A stretch of DNA of 64,000 nucleotides, taken from NCBI RefSeq assembly GCF_002355395.1, contig NZ_AP017315.1, positions 744,001 through 808,000 of the forward strand, given 5' to 3'. Source of the DNA: Microcella alkaliphila (lineage in GTDB: Bacteria; Actinomycetota; Actinomycetes; Actinomycetales; Microbacteriaceae). The notes under the pieces are model-generated. The model was not told the origin of the DNA. It was given only the letters and a program-made list of their open reading frames with translations, and ran no database searches. The position numbers and the translations under genes are program-made. Of this stretch, positions 44,191 to 54,600 are shown piece after piece; position 1 is the stretch's first letter, and every line of letters begins with the position of its first letter.

Positions 44191-44610
44191 ATGACCGACA
44201 CCGCCGCCGAGAAGCCCACCGTCCTTTTCGTGTGCGTGCACAATGCGGGCCGCTCGCAGATGGCTGCCGGCTACCTGAAGCACCTGGCGGGTGACCGCGT
44301 CGAGGTGCTGTCGGCCGGCTCCGAGCCGAAGGACCAGATCAACCCGGTCGCCGTCGAGGCGATGGCCGAAGAGGGCATCGACATCGCCAACAACACCCCG
44401 AAGGTGCTGACGACCGAGGCGGTCAAGGCCTCCGACGTCGTCATCACGATGGGCTGCGGTGACACCTGCCCGATCTTCCCGGGCAAGCGCTACGAAGATT
44501 GGGAGCTCGACGACCCGGCCGGCCAGGGCATCGACGCGGTGCGCCCGATCCGCGACGACATCAAGCGCCGCATCCAGACGCTCGTCGGCGAGCTGCTGTC
44601 GACGGCGTAG
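44191..44610 (+). CDS. arsC: Arsenate reductase (low-molecular-weight phosphatase type)
   Basis: This 139-residue arsenate reductase of the LMW protein tyrosine phosphatase fold has the P-loop VCVHNAGRSQMA (about residues 16-27), with its nucleophilic Cys. It also has a second Cys pair further on (MGCGDTCPIFPGKRYEDWELDDPAGQ), as in mycothiol- or thioredoxin-linked actinobacterial enzymes. ATG 44191 has AGGAG 9 nt upstream, better than the ATG at 44167. It converts arsenate to arsenite for export; no arsenite pump is adjacent, though an SBF/ACR3-like permease lies at 36.6 kb. Confidence 0.92.
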   Translation: MTDTAAEKPTVLFVCVHNAGRSQMAAGYLKHLAGDRVEVLSAGSEPKDQINPVAVEAMAEEGIDIANNTPKVLTTEAVKASDVVITMGCGDTCPIFPGKRYEDWELDDPAGQGIDAVRPIRDDIKRRIQTLVGELLSTA

Positions 44611-44649
44611 CGCGCCCCGCGCATCCCGGTCGCCCCCTATCCTGAAGGC

Positions 44650-45054
44650 GTGACCGACCCGCTCGACGCCGCCAGCCTGATCGCTGAGGTATTCGCGTGG
44701 GTGGCGCTGCCGACGGGCGTGCTCTTCCTCGCAATCGGCGTTGCCCGCCGCGTGTGGGCGTCGCGTTACGAGCAGCAGAAGGCCGTCGTCACGACCGTGC
44801 ACGAGAGCGACGCCCGTCTGCGCTGGTTCGGCGAGGGCCGCGAGGTCATCGAGGCGATCGCGCCACTCACGGGCTCGATCCCCGCCGTCGGGGATGCCCG
44901 CACCGTCTGGGTGCATCCCCTGAAGCCCGCCTCGCCCCGCCTCGACGACCCGGCGACCGACGGACGCGCGATGCTCATCGTCGGCGGCATCGCTTTCGCG
45001 GTCGGGATGCTCGGCCTCATCGCCGGCATCGCCATCCCGTTCATCCAGGGCTGA
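44650..45054 (+). CDS. Small membrane protein, unknown function
   Basis: This 134-residue protein has two hydrophobic segments, near the N-terminus (AWVALPTGVLFLAIGVA) and at the C-terminus (AMLIVGGIAFAVGMLGLIAGIAIPFI). They are separated by about 65 polar residues that would fold as a small extracytoplasmic or cytoplasmic beta-rich domain (QKAVVTTVHESDARLRWFGEGREVIEAI). The layout resembles DUF3592-like small membrane proteins, but I cannot confirm it. The GTG start is 39 bp after arsC. Confidence 0.6.
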   Translation: MTDPLDAASLIAEVFAWVALPTGVLFLAIGVARRVWASRYEQQKAVVTTVHESDARLRWFGEGREVIEAIAPLTGSIPAVGDARTVWVHPLKPASPRLDDPATDGRAMLIVGGIAFAVGMLGLIAGIAIPFIQG

Positions 45055-45108
45055 GTTTTCGGTCGCGGCCGTTCGCGCCTGTGCCGGCCCCGTGCATCCG
45101 CTTCGGGT

Positions 45109-45609
45109 CTACGCCCCGCCCTGCATGCCGACGCCGAGGCGGCGCAGCAGCTCGGCGAGCCGCTCTTGATCGGCCGGACTGAGCCCCGTGAGCAGTGCGC
45201 GCTCGCGTTCAACGAGTTCACCGATGGCGCGGTCGACGCGGGCCTGCCCGAGGCGGGTCATGCGCACGATGATGCCGCGCCCGTCATTCGGGTCGGTGCG
45301 CCGTTCGACGAGTCCGCGCGTGGCGAGCCGGTCGATGCGGTTCGTCATCGTGCCGGACGACACCATGGTCTGCTGCAGCAGCTGTTTGGGGCTCTGCTCG
45401 TAGGGGTCGCCGCTGCGGCGCAGCGCGGCGAGTACGTCGAACTCCCACGGCTCGAGGTCGGAGGCGGCGAACGCGTCCTTCCGCGCGCGGTCGAGCTGCC
45501 GGCCGATGCGGGTCAGCCGCGACAGAACGTGCAGGGGGGTGAAGTCGAGGTCGGGCCGCTCGCGGCTCCACGCGTCGACGATGCGGTCGACGTCATCCGG
45601 GGCGGTCAT
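45109..45609 (-). CDS. MarR family transcriptional regulator
   Basis: This 166-residue MarR-type dimeric regulator has the winged helix DVLAALRRSGDPYEQSPKQLLQQTMVSSGTMTNRIDRLATRGLVERRTDPNDGRGIIVRMT (about 55-115). Dimerisation helices lie at both ends (LSRLTRIGRQLDRARKDAF; RERALLTGLSPADQERLAELLRRL). It stands upstream of tRNA-Gln, divergent from it. No operator partner gene is adjacent, so it may act in trans or control itself. Confidence 0.88.
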   Translation of the reverse strand: MTAPDDVDRIVDAWSRERPDLDFTPLHVLSRLTRIGRQLDRARKDAFAASDLEPWEFDVLAALRRSGDPYEQSPKQLLQQTMVSSGTMTNRIDRLATRGLVERRTDPNDGRGIIVRMTRLGQARVDRAIGELVERERALLTGLSPADQERLAELLRRLGVGMQGGA

Positions 45610-45711
45610 GCGTTCATTATCGCGGGCGGGCGATGGGCGGATGCCCGGGCTCGCGCCAGGATGCGCCGCTCACCTCTGGCAGACTGGTCACCGCGCGTTT
45701 TCGGCGCGCGG

Positions 45712-45783
45712 TCCGCCTTGGTGTAACGGCAGCACGACAGCCTTTGGAGCTGTTAGGTCCAGGTTCGAATCCTGGGGGCGGAG
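45712..45783 (+). tRNA. tRNA-Gln (anticodon TTG)
   Basis: A 72-nt cloverleaf fits: acceptor stem TCCGCCT pairs with GGGCGGA (last pair T-G), then discriminator G. The D-arm is GGTGTAACGGCAGCACGAC, and the anticodon stem ACAGC/GCTGT encloses the loop CTTTGGA with anticodon TTG. The T-arm contains GGTTCGAATCC. CCA is not encoded. Immediately upstream is an 8-bp hairpin (45690-45712). Downstream genes are of accessory type, so this tRNA may be an island attachment site, although no integrase or second copy of its 3' end is seen in the window. Confidence 0.92.
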
Positions 45784-45888
45784 CGGCTCCAGAGAGTCGC
45801 TCCGACGTGACAGCAGCATGAGTAACGCCGAGAGCGGCCGCCGACACCGCGCTAGCTTCGGCCTGACAGTTGCTGGTCATAATGAAGC

Positions 45889-47313
45889 ATGGCGCAGAAG
45901 ACCGACGGCACCGAAGTTCCCCGAGCGAACGCCCTCCAACTCTGGGCCGATGCGGCCTACGAGAAGCTGGAGGAAGTCGCCGGTCACTACAACGACGTGA
46001 TTGCCTACAAAGATCTGGCCCTTCATGTCCAAGCCGTCACTGGTGTCTCGACTACGCAGCTGATCATGAACTGGATCGGACCGGTACTCGAGCTCGTTGC
46101 TCGCCGCGCGACGGATGCAGAGGAGCCGCCCCTGACGTCGCTGTGCGTGCACGCTGACGGCACAATCGGTATTGGGTACGAACGTGCGCCGAAGTTTGCT
46201 CCGCCGGAATCGTTGAAGGATGTCGAAGCGCTCGCGGCTGCGCACAGGCTTCTTTGCTACCGGCGCTACGCGGCAGACCTGCCAGCCGACGGAGGCTCCC
46301 CAACGCTTACTCCGCAGGTTTCGATTCGACGAAGAGCAAGCGATGAGTTGGGCGCGAATGGTGAATGGCTGGATGCGCTGATCGAAAAGGGACACCTTTC
46401 TGTCAATGATCGGGTCACGTTCAGCACGCACGTGGAGGTCGCGGGGCTGTTCGGCAAGCAGTACAAGGGCCATCAAGCAGCGACAATTCGGCTCGATCCG
46501 ACGACCGAGGTCTGGTTCCCGAAGCTGTACAAGAACGGCGACTGGGATAACTCGCTGTCTGACGATGGCGGGGTCATCACAATGCAGCACGTGCCGGGTG
46601 GCAACTATGGCTCGGTCATGCAAGCGGCGGAGGTCCGGAGGACGGTCGTCACCTTCGGGCACATCAAGCCAAAGAGCGGGCCGCGGTACTACGCCTTCCT
46701 CGGAGTCTTCGAGGGCGACCCGATAGCCTCCAGCCCCACCACGTGGATCCATCGACAGGTCGCTGACGCAATCGCCTTCGATGGAATCGGCGGCTTGCAC
46801 TTCGAGCTTCGGGGCGCGCGGGTCCTGCACGATGATCAAGTCGCGGAATTCTCTGACGCCGACCCTGCATTGGTTATTGAGTACGAGGCGCGATTGACTT
46901 CGGGCCAGTACTTCGTCGACGACGAGGTGGGTGCGACTCGCGTGCGAGGGAGCGCGCAGCGGGTCTTTGCCAAGGCAGTAAAGGAGAGCTACGGCTGGGA
47001 GTGTGCAGTCACGGGCATCAAGACTCCAGCTTTCCTCGTCGCGTCGCACATCGTGCCGTGGAGTGTAGACAAGAACATTCGCATCGACCCCTCGAATGGG
47101 ATCTGTCTGTCCACATTCGTCGATCGTGCCTTCGACGCTGGCTTCTTGGAGATCAGGTCGAACGGCCGCACCGCTGTCAGATGGGAACGGGTGCGCGACG
47201 ACCCAATTCTCAAGACCGAACTCAGCAAGATTGACGATGTCGAGATCGCAAAGCCTCAGGCAAACCCGCCAGACCCGACGAAGCTAATTCGGCGTATCGA
47301 GCTGGGCTTCTAG
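45889..47313 (+). CDS. HNH endonuclease-domain protein, multidomain
   Basis: This 474-residue protein ends in an HNH_2-type nuclease domain. RVFAKAVKESYGWECAVTG, then VASHIVPWSVDKNIRIDPSNGICLSTFVDRAFDAGFL (about residues 355-415), holds the HIxPW and N...H-type motif. The N-terminal part (DVIAYKDLALHVQAVTGVSTTQLIMNWIGPVLELVARRA, about 38-75) looks like a winged-helix module. The middle (about 160-290, including EVWFPKLYKNGDWDNSLSDDG and GPRYYAFLGVFEGD) is a beta-rich domain I do not recognise, possibly for DNA recognition. ATG 45889 lies 6 bp after a CATAAT -10-like element, so the message may be leaderless. Composition is more A+T-rich than the core genes. It is probably a modification-dependent or orphan restriction nuclease (inference). 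Confidence 0.75.
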   Translation: MAQKTDGTEVPRANALQLWADAAYEKLEEVAGHYNDVIAYKDLALHVQAVTGVSTTQLIMNWIGPVLELVARRATDAEEPPLTSLCVHADGTIGIGYERAPKFAPPESLKDVEALAAAHRLLCYRRYAADLPADGGSPTLTPQVSIRRRASDELGANGEWLDALIEKGHLSVNDRVTFSTHVEVAGLFGKQYKGHQAATIRLDPTTEVWFPKLYKNGDWDNSLSDDGGVITMQHVPGGNYGSVMQAAEVRRTVVTFGHIKPKSGPRYYAFLGVFEGDPIASSPTTWIHRQVADAIAFDGIGGLHFELRGARVLHDDQVAEFSDADPALVIEYEARLTSGQYFVDDEVGATRVRGSAQRVFAKAVKESYGWECAVTGIKTPAFLVASHIVPWSVDKNIRIDPSNGICLSTFVDRAFDAGFLEIRSNGRTAVRWERVRDDPILKTELSKIDDVEIAKPQANPPDPTKLIRRIELGF

Positions 47314-47452
47314 GGAGCCCAGGGGCGGGATTCGGATCGGTTCGCGCAGTTCTCTGCTTCCTTCTCCACAAGTTCCATCGGATTCTTGCGCAAATTCTTC
47401 ACGCTCAAGATGCCTCATGAACCGCATGATCTAGGGCGTTAGAGTGCTTCTC

Positions 47453-48646
47453 ATGCAAATTCTGCCCAATCAAGGCCCAATTACTTACGACCTTGATCGC
47501 AAGTATGCGCTGCCGACCATCACATTCGGCTCTGACTTGGTGAAGTACGCGTTCGATCTTGAGCGGCTACGGGGTAACTTCGGGCTGGGCTCAACCCCGC
47601 CCGCGATCTTGAGCGAGTTGCATGACCTGTTTCAGCTCCTCATGGGCGTTGTCTCGGCGCGCATCGAAGGAAACCGCACGACGGTCCTTGAGGCATTGAC
47701 GGAGAGCACCCGAGAGAGATTCGGCTCGCCGAGTCCCGCGGAGGGGTGGTTGGAGATTCGAAATCTCTTGCAGGCGATGGCGGAAATTGACCGGATGGAT
47801 CCCGAGTTGCCGCTTTCTCATGTGTTCGTGCGACAACTTCATGAGCTCGCCGTCGCCGACCTCATTCGCGAGGGCGACCCAAACCCGGGCGCATATCGCA
47901 CGGCGGACGTCGAGATTTCTCAAGCGCGGCACACGCCGCCCTCGCATGTCCTCGTGCGGCCAGAGATGTCTGACTGGCTGGAGTTCGCCAACCGCCCAGT
48001 TGAGATCGCCGAACAGATGGTGCACGTCGCCATGGCTCACCATCGCTTTTTGTGGATCCACCCTTTCAGTAACGGAAACGGCCGCGTCTCTCGCCTGTTG
48101 AGCTACGCCATGCTGCGGCGCCACGGTTTCCTGAGCCCGGCCGGGTACCGAACGGTCAACCCGACAGCGGTCTTTGGCAACGACCGCGAGGAGTACTACA
48201 GCTCGCTTGCACTGGCCGACGACTTGAGCAACGAGGGAACGGCGGCCTGGTGCACGTTTTTCGTCAGGGGCATCCACGAGGACATGGAGCGTCTCACGCG
48301 ACTTCAAGACGTGAATTACCTCATGCGCGAACTGCTCGAGCCTGCGATCGATCGGATGGTGGCCTCGGGGGCGTCGAGCCAGGCTGAGGGGCGGGCCCTG
48401 CGCATCGCCCTGCGGCAGGAGGTGGTGAAGGCGGGCGACTTGCAGGAGGCCTTTCCAGGCGCGCCGTCTCAAAGGTCTGTTGCTATCCGCGCGATGCTCG
48501 ACCAAGGAATTCTTCGCCACGCGACTCAGGGACCCCGCTTCTATCGGGCGGCAATCGCGACGGGCCCATTCAGCCCCTTCGTCGTGCGGGGCCTCGACAG
48601 GCTCGGGTTTCTACCTCGCATCCTCAAGGACGACCCCCAGCTGTGA
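47453..48646 (+). CDS. Fic family protein (AMP-transferase type, self-inhibited)
   Basis: This 397-residue protein has a Fic domain with the catalytic motif HPFSNGNGRVSR (His at about residue 203). It also has an N-terminal inhibitory helix SARIEGNRTT (about residue 68) matching the (S/T)xxxE(G/N) motif of class II Fic proteins, whose Glu blocks ATP. A C-terminal winged-helix-like region (QRSVAIRAMLDQGILRHATQGPRFYR) follows. Such proteins transfer AMP or other nucleotide groups to proteins. ATG 47453 is chosen; a GTG at 47444 in the same frame is also possible. It lies between the HNH gene and the type I R-M operon, which suggests a role in defence or stress response. Confidence 0.85.
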   Translation: MQILPNQGPITYDLDRKYALPTITFGSDLVKYAFDLERLRGNFGLGSTPPAILSELHDLFQLLMGVVSARIEGNRTTVLEALTESTRERFGSPSPAEGWLEIRNLLQAMAEIDRMDPELPLSHVFVRQLHELAVADLIREGDPNPGAYRTADVEISQARHTPPSHVLVRPEMSDWLEFANRPVEIAEQMVHVAMAHHRFLWIHPFSNGNGRVSRLLSYAMLRRHGFLSPAGYRTVNPTAVFGNDREEYYSSLALADDLSNEGTAAWCTFFVRGIHEDMERLTRLQDVNYLMRELLEPAIDRMVASGASSQAEGRALRIALRQEVVKAGDLQEAFPGAPSQRSVAIRAMLDQGILRHATQGPRFYRAAIATGPFSPFVVRGLDRLGFLPRILKDDPQL

Positions 48647-48794
48647 TCGGTCTCGTGCGCGGCCCGCTGCGATGCATAGGCACCAGCCTCACGCCGCCTG
48701 TCGCCCCAACCTGATTGACTATCAGCAGTGACGCAGCGGCCGGGCTGACGTCACACCGCACCACGCGCGCCCCGGCCCACACTGAGGAGTGCAC

Positions 48795-50402
48795 GTGGCC
48801 GGCAAGACGACCAAGACCGCAGCAGCGAGTCTCGAAGACGCGCTCTGGGCCTCGGCCAATCAGCTCCGGTCGAGCATGGACGCCGCCGAGTACAAGCACG
48901 TCGTACTCGGCCTGATCTTCCTCAAGTACGTCTCCGACGTTTTCGAACGGCAACGCCTCAAGCTCGACGAGTTGTCCCGCGACGAGTCGAGCGACTACTT
49001 CACCCCGACCGACGCCGCCCGCGACGCGATGCTCGAGGACCGCGACGAATACACCGGCGACGGTGTCTTCTGGATGCCCGAAGGGCACCGCTGGGACGAC
49101 CTCCGCAAGGCCGCGAAGCAGGCCGACATCGGCCGCCGCATCGACGACGCCATGGAGGCAATCGAGCGCGAGAACCCAACCCTCAAGGGCGTGCTGCCCA
49201 AGAACTACTCCCGCCGGGAGCTCACGCCGCAGACTCTCGGCGGCCTGATCGACTTGTTCTCCAACGAGAACCTGGCCGCCGAAGAGCACGAGAGCCTCGA
49301 TGTGCTCGGTCGTGTGTTTGAGTACATGCTGAGCAAGTTCGCCAGCGCCGAAGGCAAGCTCGGCGGCGAGTTCTTTACTCCGCGCAGTGTCGTCAAGCTC
49401 ATGGTTGACATGCTCGAGCCGTTCCGCGGCCGCGTGTACGACCCCGCGTGCGGCTCGGGCGGCATGTTCGTGCAGGCCGACCGGTTCGTGAAGGCTCATA
49501 ACGGGCAGCGCAACGACATCAGCGTCTTCGGGCAAGAGCAGAACCCCACCACGTGGCGCCTGGCGAAGATGAACCTGGCACTGCGCGGCATCGAAGCGAA
49601 CCTCGGCCCGCAGTGGGGTGACTCGTTCACCAACGATCAGCACCCTGATCTGCGGGCCGACTTCGTCATCGCGAACCCGCCGTTCAACATCAAGGGCTGG
49701 GGTGCCGATCGGTTGGCGGGGGATGCTCGCTGGAAGTACGGCATGCCTCCCGCGAACAACGCCAACTTCGCCTGGGTGCAACACATGCTGCACCACCTCG
49801 CCCCGACCGGCACGATGGCCACGGTGCTGGCGAACGGCTCGCTGTCGAGCCAGTCGGGCGGCGAGGGCGACATTCGCCGCGCGCTGGTCGAGGCCGACTT
49901 GGTGGAGTGCATCGTGTCGCTGCCGGGGCAGCTGTTCTTCACCACGCAGATTCCGGTGTGCCTGTGGTTCCTGACGAAAGACAAGAGCGGCAAGCAGGTC
50001 TCGACCGAGCGTTCGCAGCGCAGTCGCGCCGGCGAGGTGCTGTTCATTGACGCTCGGATGCTCGGCTCGATGGTCTCGCGCACGAACAAAGAGCTGACCG
50101 AGGCCGACATTGCTCGCATCGCCGACACGTATCACGCTTGGCGGGGCGAGCCGGGGGAGCAGCCGTACGAGGATGTTCCGGGCTTTTGCGCGAGCGTCAC
50201 CCTCGACCAGATCGCGGAACACAGCCACGTGCTCACCCCCGGCCGCTACGTGGGCAGCGAAGAAGCCGAAGCGGATGACGAGCCGCTCGACGAGAAGATC
50301 GCGCGCCTCACGGCCGAGGTTCGTGCGGGGTTCGAGCAGCGGCAGCGGTTGCAGGAGCGCGTACTTCACGCACTAGGCAGTCTCGAATCGAGCGACACGT
50401 GA
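48795..50402 (+). CDS. hsdM: Type I restriction-modification system, methyltransferase subunit
   Basis: This 535-residue DNA adenine-N6 methyltransferase subunit is part of a type I R-M complex. An N-terminal HsdM helical domain ([43 protein letters not shown]) precedes the SAM-binding [14 protein letters not shown] and [13 protein letters not shown], and the catalytic NPPF ([11 protein letters not shown]). The GTG at 48795 has AGGAG 5 nt upstream; a GTG at 48789 is less well placed. It overlaps hsdS by GTGA. Bases 48803-49300 are identical to the start of a second hsdM at the window end. Confidence 0.95.
   Translation: MAGKTTKTAAASLEDALWASANQLRSSMDAAEYKHVVLGLIFLKYVSDVFERQRLKLDELSRDESSDYFTPTDAARDAMLEDRDEYTGDGVFWMPEGHRWDDLRKAAKQADIGRRIDDAMEAIERENPTLKGVLPKNYSRRELTPQTLGGLIDLFSNENLAAEEHESLDVLGRVFEYMLSKFASAEGKLGGEFFTPRSVVKLMVDMLEPFRGRVYDPACGSGGMFVQADRFVKAHNGQRNDISVFGQEQNPTTWRLAKMNLALRGIEANLGPQWGDSFTNDQHPDLRADFVIANPPFNIKGWGADRLAGDARWKYGMPPANNANFAWVQHMLHHLAPTGTMATVLANGSLSSQSGGEGDIRRALVEADLVECIVSLPGQLFFTTQIPVCLWFLTKDKSGKQVSTERSQRSRAGEVLFIDARMLGSMVSRTNKELTEADIARIADTYHAWRGEPGEQPYEDVPGFCASVTLDQIAEHSHVLTPGRYVGSEEAEADDEPLDEKIARLTAEVRAGFEQRQRLQERVLHALGSLESSDT
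48803..49300. repeat. Copy 1 of a 498-bp perfect direct repeat (hsdM 5' end)
   Basis: Every base from 48803 to 49300 equals the base 14,700 positions downstream (63503-64000). The identity begins three bases into codon 3 and stops only because the window ends. The upstream leaders are related but clearly diverged. Confidence 0.97.
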
Positions 50403-51634
50403 AAGTGACGCTTGCGGAGGTATGCGGCAAAGGCCAATACGGACTCGTGGCCTCTGCAACAGATCTGCCTGTGGGCCCGAAGTTTCTCCGGACTACCGAC
50501 ATGATCGACGGATCGATCAACTGGGATGCGGTCCCGTACTGCCAAGTTGACGAGCGCAAACAAGACCAGTGCCTACTGCGCGAGGGGGACCTCGTGATCA
50601 GCCGAACTGGCGCTAACGCGGGGGCCGCGGCGTACGTCGCAGATCCGCCCGAGGGTGCAGTATTCGCAGGCTATCTCGTTCGGTTTCGAGCGAACGACTC
50701 GCTTGCCGACGCTCGATTTCTCGGGTATGTCCTCCAGTCACGCGAGTGGGCGGACTATGTAACCAACACCCGGACAGGCAGCGCTCAGCCTCAGTTGAAT
50801 GCCGTGCTCATGGGGAAGTTCGCGTTCGACTTGCCACCGCTCGACGAGCAGCGTCGTATCGCTGAGGTTCTGGGCGCGCTCGACGACCTCATCGACACTA
50901 ACGAGCGACTGCGCGCCAGGTGTGAGTCCCTAGCTGCAGAGCAATTCATGTCTCGAGTCGTAGCGCCCGCCATGTCATCGACTGCCGGCGAAGATGACGG
51001 TTGGCTGCGACTTCACATTGGCGACATCGCTCGTGTAGTCGAAACCGGTCGTCGACCCGCTGGTGGCGTCAAGGGAATCGTTGACGGCGTTCCTTCCATC
51101 GGCGCTGAAAGTATTGGTGGAATCGGCAGGTTTGACTACTCCAAAACGAAGCATGTGCCCTTGGAGTTCGCCTCGAGCGTTTCCCGGGGTTGGGTAGAAA
51201 GCCGCGACGTCCTCGTCTACAAGGACGGCGGAAAGCCAGGCGAGTTCCGTCCCAAAGTCGGGATGCTTGGATCGGGATTCCCTTTCGATCGCTTCATGAT
51301 CAATGAACATGTGTATCGGGTTCGCACTGATAATCGAGTATCGCAAGAGTTCCTCTATTTCTGGTTGGCATCACCTCCGATGATGGAAGCTTTGGCTAGC
51401 GCGGGCACCGGGGCAGCCGTGCCGGGTATCAACTCGACCGCGTTCCGTGGCTTGCCGATCGTTGTGCCGCCGGCCAACCTGAGGAACGAACTGCAGGGCG
51501 TTCTCGCGCCACTTGTCGATTCGTGTCTATCTCTAGCGGTGGAGGCGCAAGACCTGCGTCGTACTCGCGACGAGCTCCTCCCGCTGCTGGTGTCGGGTGC
51601 AGTAAGGGTGCGGCCGGAGGGGGTTGCGGCGTGA
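50399..51634 (+). CDS. hsdS: Type I restriction-modification system, specificity subunit
   Basis: This 411-residue specificity subunit has two target-recognition domains joined by a conserved helix. The first half ends with [40 protein letters not shown] (about 140-185). The second half has IPRG-like [53 protein letters not shown] at the end. Those helices set the spacing between the two half-sites of the recognised sequence. The TRDs are more A+T-rich than hsdM and hsdR, as is usual for hsdS. GTGA overlaps join it to hsdM and hsdR. Confidence 0.93.
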   Translation: MKVTLAEVCGKGQYGLVASATDLPVGPKFLRTTDMIDGSINWDAVPYCQVDERKQDQCLLREGDLVISRTGANAGAAAYVADPPEGAVFAGYLVRFRANDSLADARFLGYVLQSREWADYVTNTRTGSAQPQLNAVLMGKFAFDLPPLDEQRRIAEVLGALDDLIDTNERLRARCESLAAEQFMSRVVAPAMSSTAGEDDGWLRLHIGDIARVVETGRRPAGGVKGIVDGVPSIGAESIGGIGRFDYSKTKHVPLEFASSVSRGWVESRDVLVYKDGGKPGEFRPKVGMLGSGFPFDRFMINEHVYRVRTDNRVSQEFLYFWLASPPMMEALASAGTGAAVPGINSTAFRGLPIVVPPANLRNELQGVLAPLVDSCLSLAVEAQDLRRTRDELLPLLVSGAVRVRPEGVAA

Positions 51635-54600
51635 GCGGCATCCCGACCGAGGCTGCGTTCGAAGAGCTGGTGCTCGAGGAGCTGCGGTCTTCGGGGTGGG
51701 CGGTGCAGCACGGGCCGGAGATCGACCCGGAGTCGGAGCATCCGGAACGCAGTGATTATCGCGAGGTGGTGCTGGCCCCGCGATTGCGTGCGGCCGTCGC
51801 TCGGCTGAATCCGCAGCTCGATGCCGACGCGGTCGACGACGTCGTGAAAACGGTGGTGCGGCCCGAGTCGCAGGTGGTGATGAGCGAGAACTGGCGGGTG
51901 TACCAGCTGTTCACGCAGGGGGTTCCGGTCGAGACGCGCGACGCCGACGGCAGCCCGCGCACCGTGCGCGCTCGGCTCATCGATTGGGCGGATGCTGCCG
52001 CCAACGACCTCGTCGCGGTCAACCAGTTCAGCGTCGTGTCGGCGAGTGGCGCGAAGCGGCGTCCCGACGTGGTGCTGTTCGTCAACGGTCTGCCGCTGGT
52101 CCTGATCGAGCTGAAGCGGGCGGGCAACCAAGGGTCGAGCCTCAAGGGTGCGTTCAACCAGGTGAAGACCTATGTGAACGACATCCCTGACCTGTTCGCG
52201 TTCGTGCAGTTCGCCGTCATCAGTGATGGTGTGCAGGCGCGGGCGGGGGCGTTCACGGCGGCGTGGGAGCACTACGCGCCGTGGAAGACCATCGAGGGCG
52301 AGTTGGCGCCCGCGTTCAGGCCCGAGTACCAGGTGCTGGTTCAGGGCATGCTGGAGCCGGCGCGGTTGCTTGACCTGGTGTCGACGTTCACCGTGTTTCT
52401 CGCCGACGCCGGGTCGCTGGTGCGGTTCGGGGCGAAGTACCACCAGTTCTGGGCGGTCAACAAGGCCGTGTTCGCCACCGTCGAGGCCGTCGAGGGCGAT
52501 GGCCGCGCGGGAGTCGTTTGGCACACGCAGGGCTCGGGCAAGAGCTACGAGATGCTCTGGTACGCGGGCAAGGTCATGCGGCACCCGGCAATGGAGAACC
52601 CCACCGTCGTCGTGCTGACCGACCGCAACGACCTCGACGACCAGCTGTTCGACGACACCTTCGCCGCTGCCCTGCCCGGAGCGCCTTTGCCCGAGAAGCC
52701 CGTGCAGGCGGGCTCGCGTGCCGAGCTGAAGACGCTGCTCGGTGGGCGGGCGTCGGGCGGCATCATCTTCTCGACCATCCAGAAGTTCGGCATCTCGCGC
52801 GAAGAGCGTGAGGCGGGCACGGCGTTCCCGCTGCTGTCAGACCGCTCGAACATCGTCGTGATCGTCGACGAGGCGCACCGCTCGAACTACGACTTCATCG
52901 ACGGCTTCGCCCGCCATCTACGCGACGGCCTGCCCAACGCAACCTTCATCGGATTCACCGGCACGCCGATTGAGTCGAGCGATAAGTCGACGAAGAACGT
53001 GTTCGGCGACTACATCGACACCTACGACCTCACCCAGGCCGTCGAAGACGGCGCCACCGTGAAGGTCTTCTACGAGCCTCGCCTCGCCCGCGTCGAGCTG
53101 CCCACGGAAACAATGGGCGAGATCGACAGCGCCTTCCGGGATGCGACATCGATGTCGGAAGAAGACGCGCGGGAGCGCCTGAAGACAAAGTGGGCGAAAG
53201 TCGAAGCGATCGTCGGTTCCGACAAACGGATTGCGGAACTCGCCGCGGATCTGGTGCAGCACTGGGAGCAGCGCCGCGAAGCGCAAGTGGGTAAAGCGAT
53301 GATCGTCACGATGTCGCGCCGCATCGCCGCCTCCCTCTACGACGCCATCGCGAAACTCCGCCCCGACTGGGCGACCGACGACGATGCAACCGGCCGCATC
53401 AAGGTCGTCATCACGGGATCTGCCGCCGATGAGCAGACCTTGCAGCCCCACATCCGGTCGAAAGAAGCACTTCGGGCGTTGAAGGCGCGCGCGAAGGACC
53501 CGGACGACGAGCTCGAGCTGGTGATCGTTCGGGACATGTGGCTGACCGGGTTCGATTCGCCGTCGATGCATACGATGTATGTCGACAAGCCGATGCGAGG
53601 CGCGAACCTCATGCAGGCCATCGCCCGCGTCAACCGCACCTTCCGCGACAAACCCGCCGGCCTCGTCGTCGACTACCTCGGCATCGCTGAAGACCTCAAG
53701 TCCGCCCTGTCCGAATACACGCAACGTGACCAGGAAAATCAAGATCTCGGCCAAGACGTCCGCGCTGAAGCCGTGCCGGGGATGCTGGCGACCCACCACG
53801 TGGTCGAGACGATCCTCCACGACTACAAGTGGCGCGAAGGCCTCGTGGCCGGCGGCCCGAAAGCGTTCATCGACACCCTCACCGGCACGATCGAATTCCT
53901 CCTCAAGGCGCACGTCGACGGCGACTGCACCAGCGAGGCGCCGTGCGTGAAGCACCGCTTCCTCACACAGTCCAGCAAGTTCGTCCGCCTCTACACAATC
54001 TGCGCCGGCACCCCCGAGGCCGAACGACTCAAAGGTGATGCCGCCTTCTTCGAAGCCGTCCGCGGCCAGATTTCGAAGATGGAAGGCGGCGACCGCCGCG
54101 ACAACCCCGACGCCGAGCTCGACACGGCGATCAGGCAGATCGTGTCCGACGCGATGACAGGCGTCGGCGTCATCGACATCTATGCAGAAGCCGGCCTCTC
54201 AAAGCCTGACCTCTCGCTGATCGATGACGAGTTCATCGAACGGTTCAAAACGTCCGACCGCAAGAACTTGCAACTGGAGATGCTGCGTCGCCTGCTCAGC
54301 GAAGAGATCACCCGAATCAGGAAGCGCAACATCGTCGCCAGCAAACAGTTCAGCGAGATGCTCTCCGAGTCGCTGTTGCGGTATCAGAACCGCACGCTCG
54401 ACTCAGCTCAGGTCATCGCCGCCCTTGCCGACCTTGCTCGGCAGATGACGGCCGAGGCAAACCGGGCTGAGAGCCTCGGCCTCACGAGTGACGAGCTCGC
54501 GTTCTACGACGCCATCCGCACCAACGACTCCGCAGTCATCCAACTCGGTGACGACACCCTCAAAGCCATCGCCCACGACCTCGTCGAAATCGTCCGCCGC

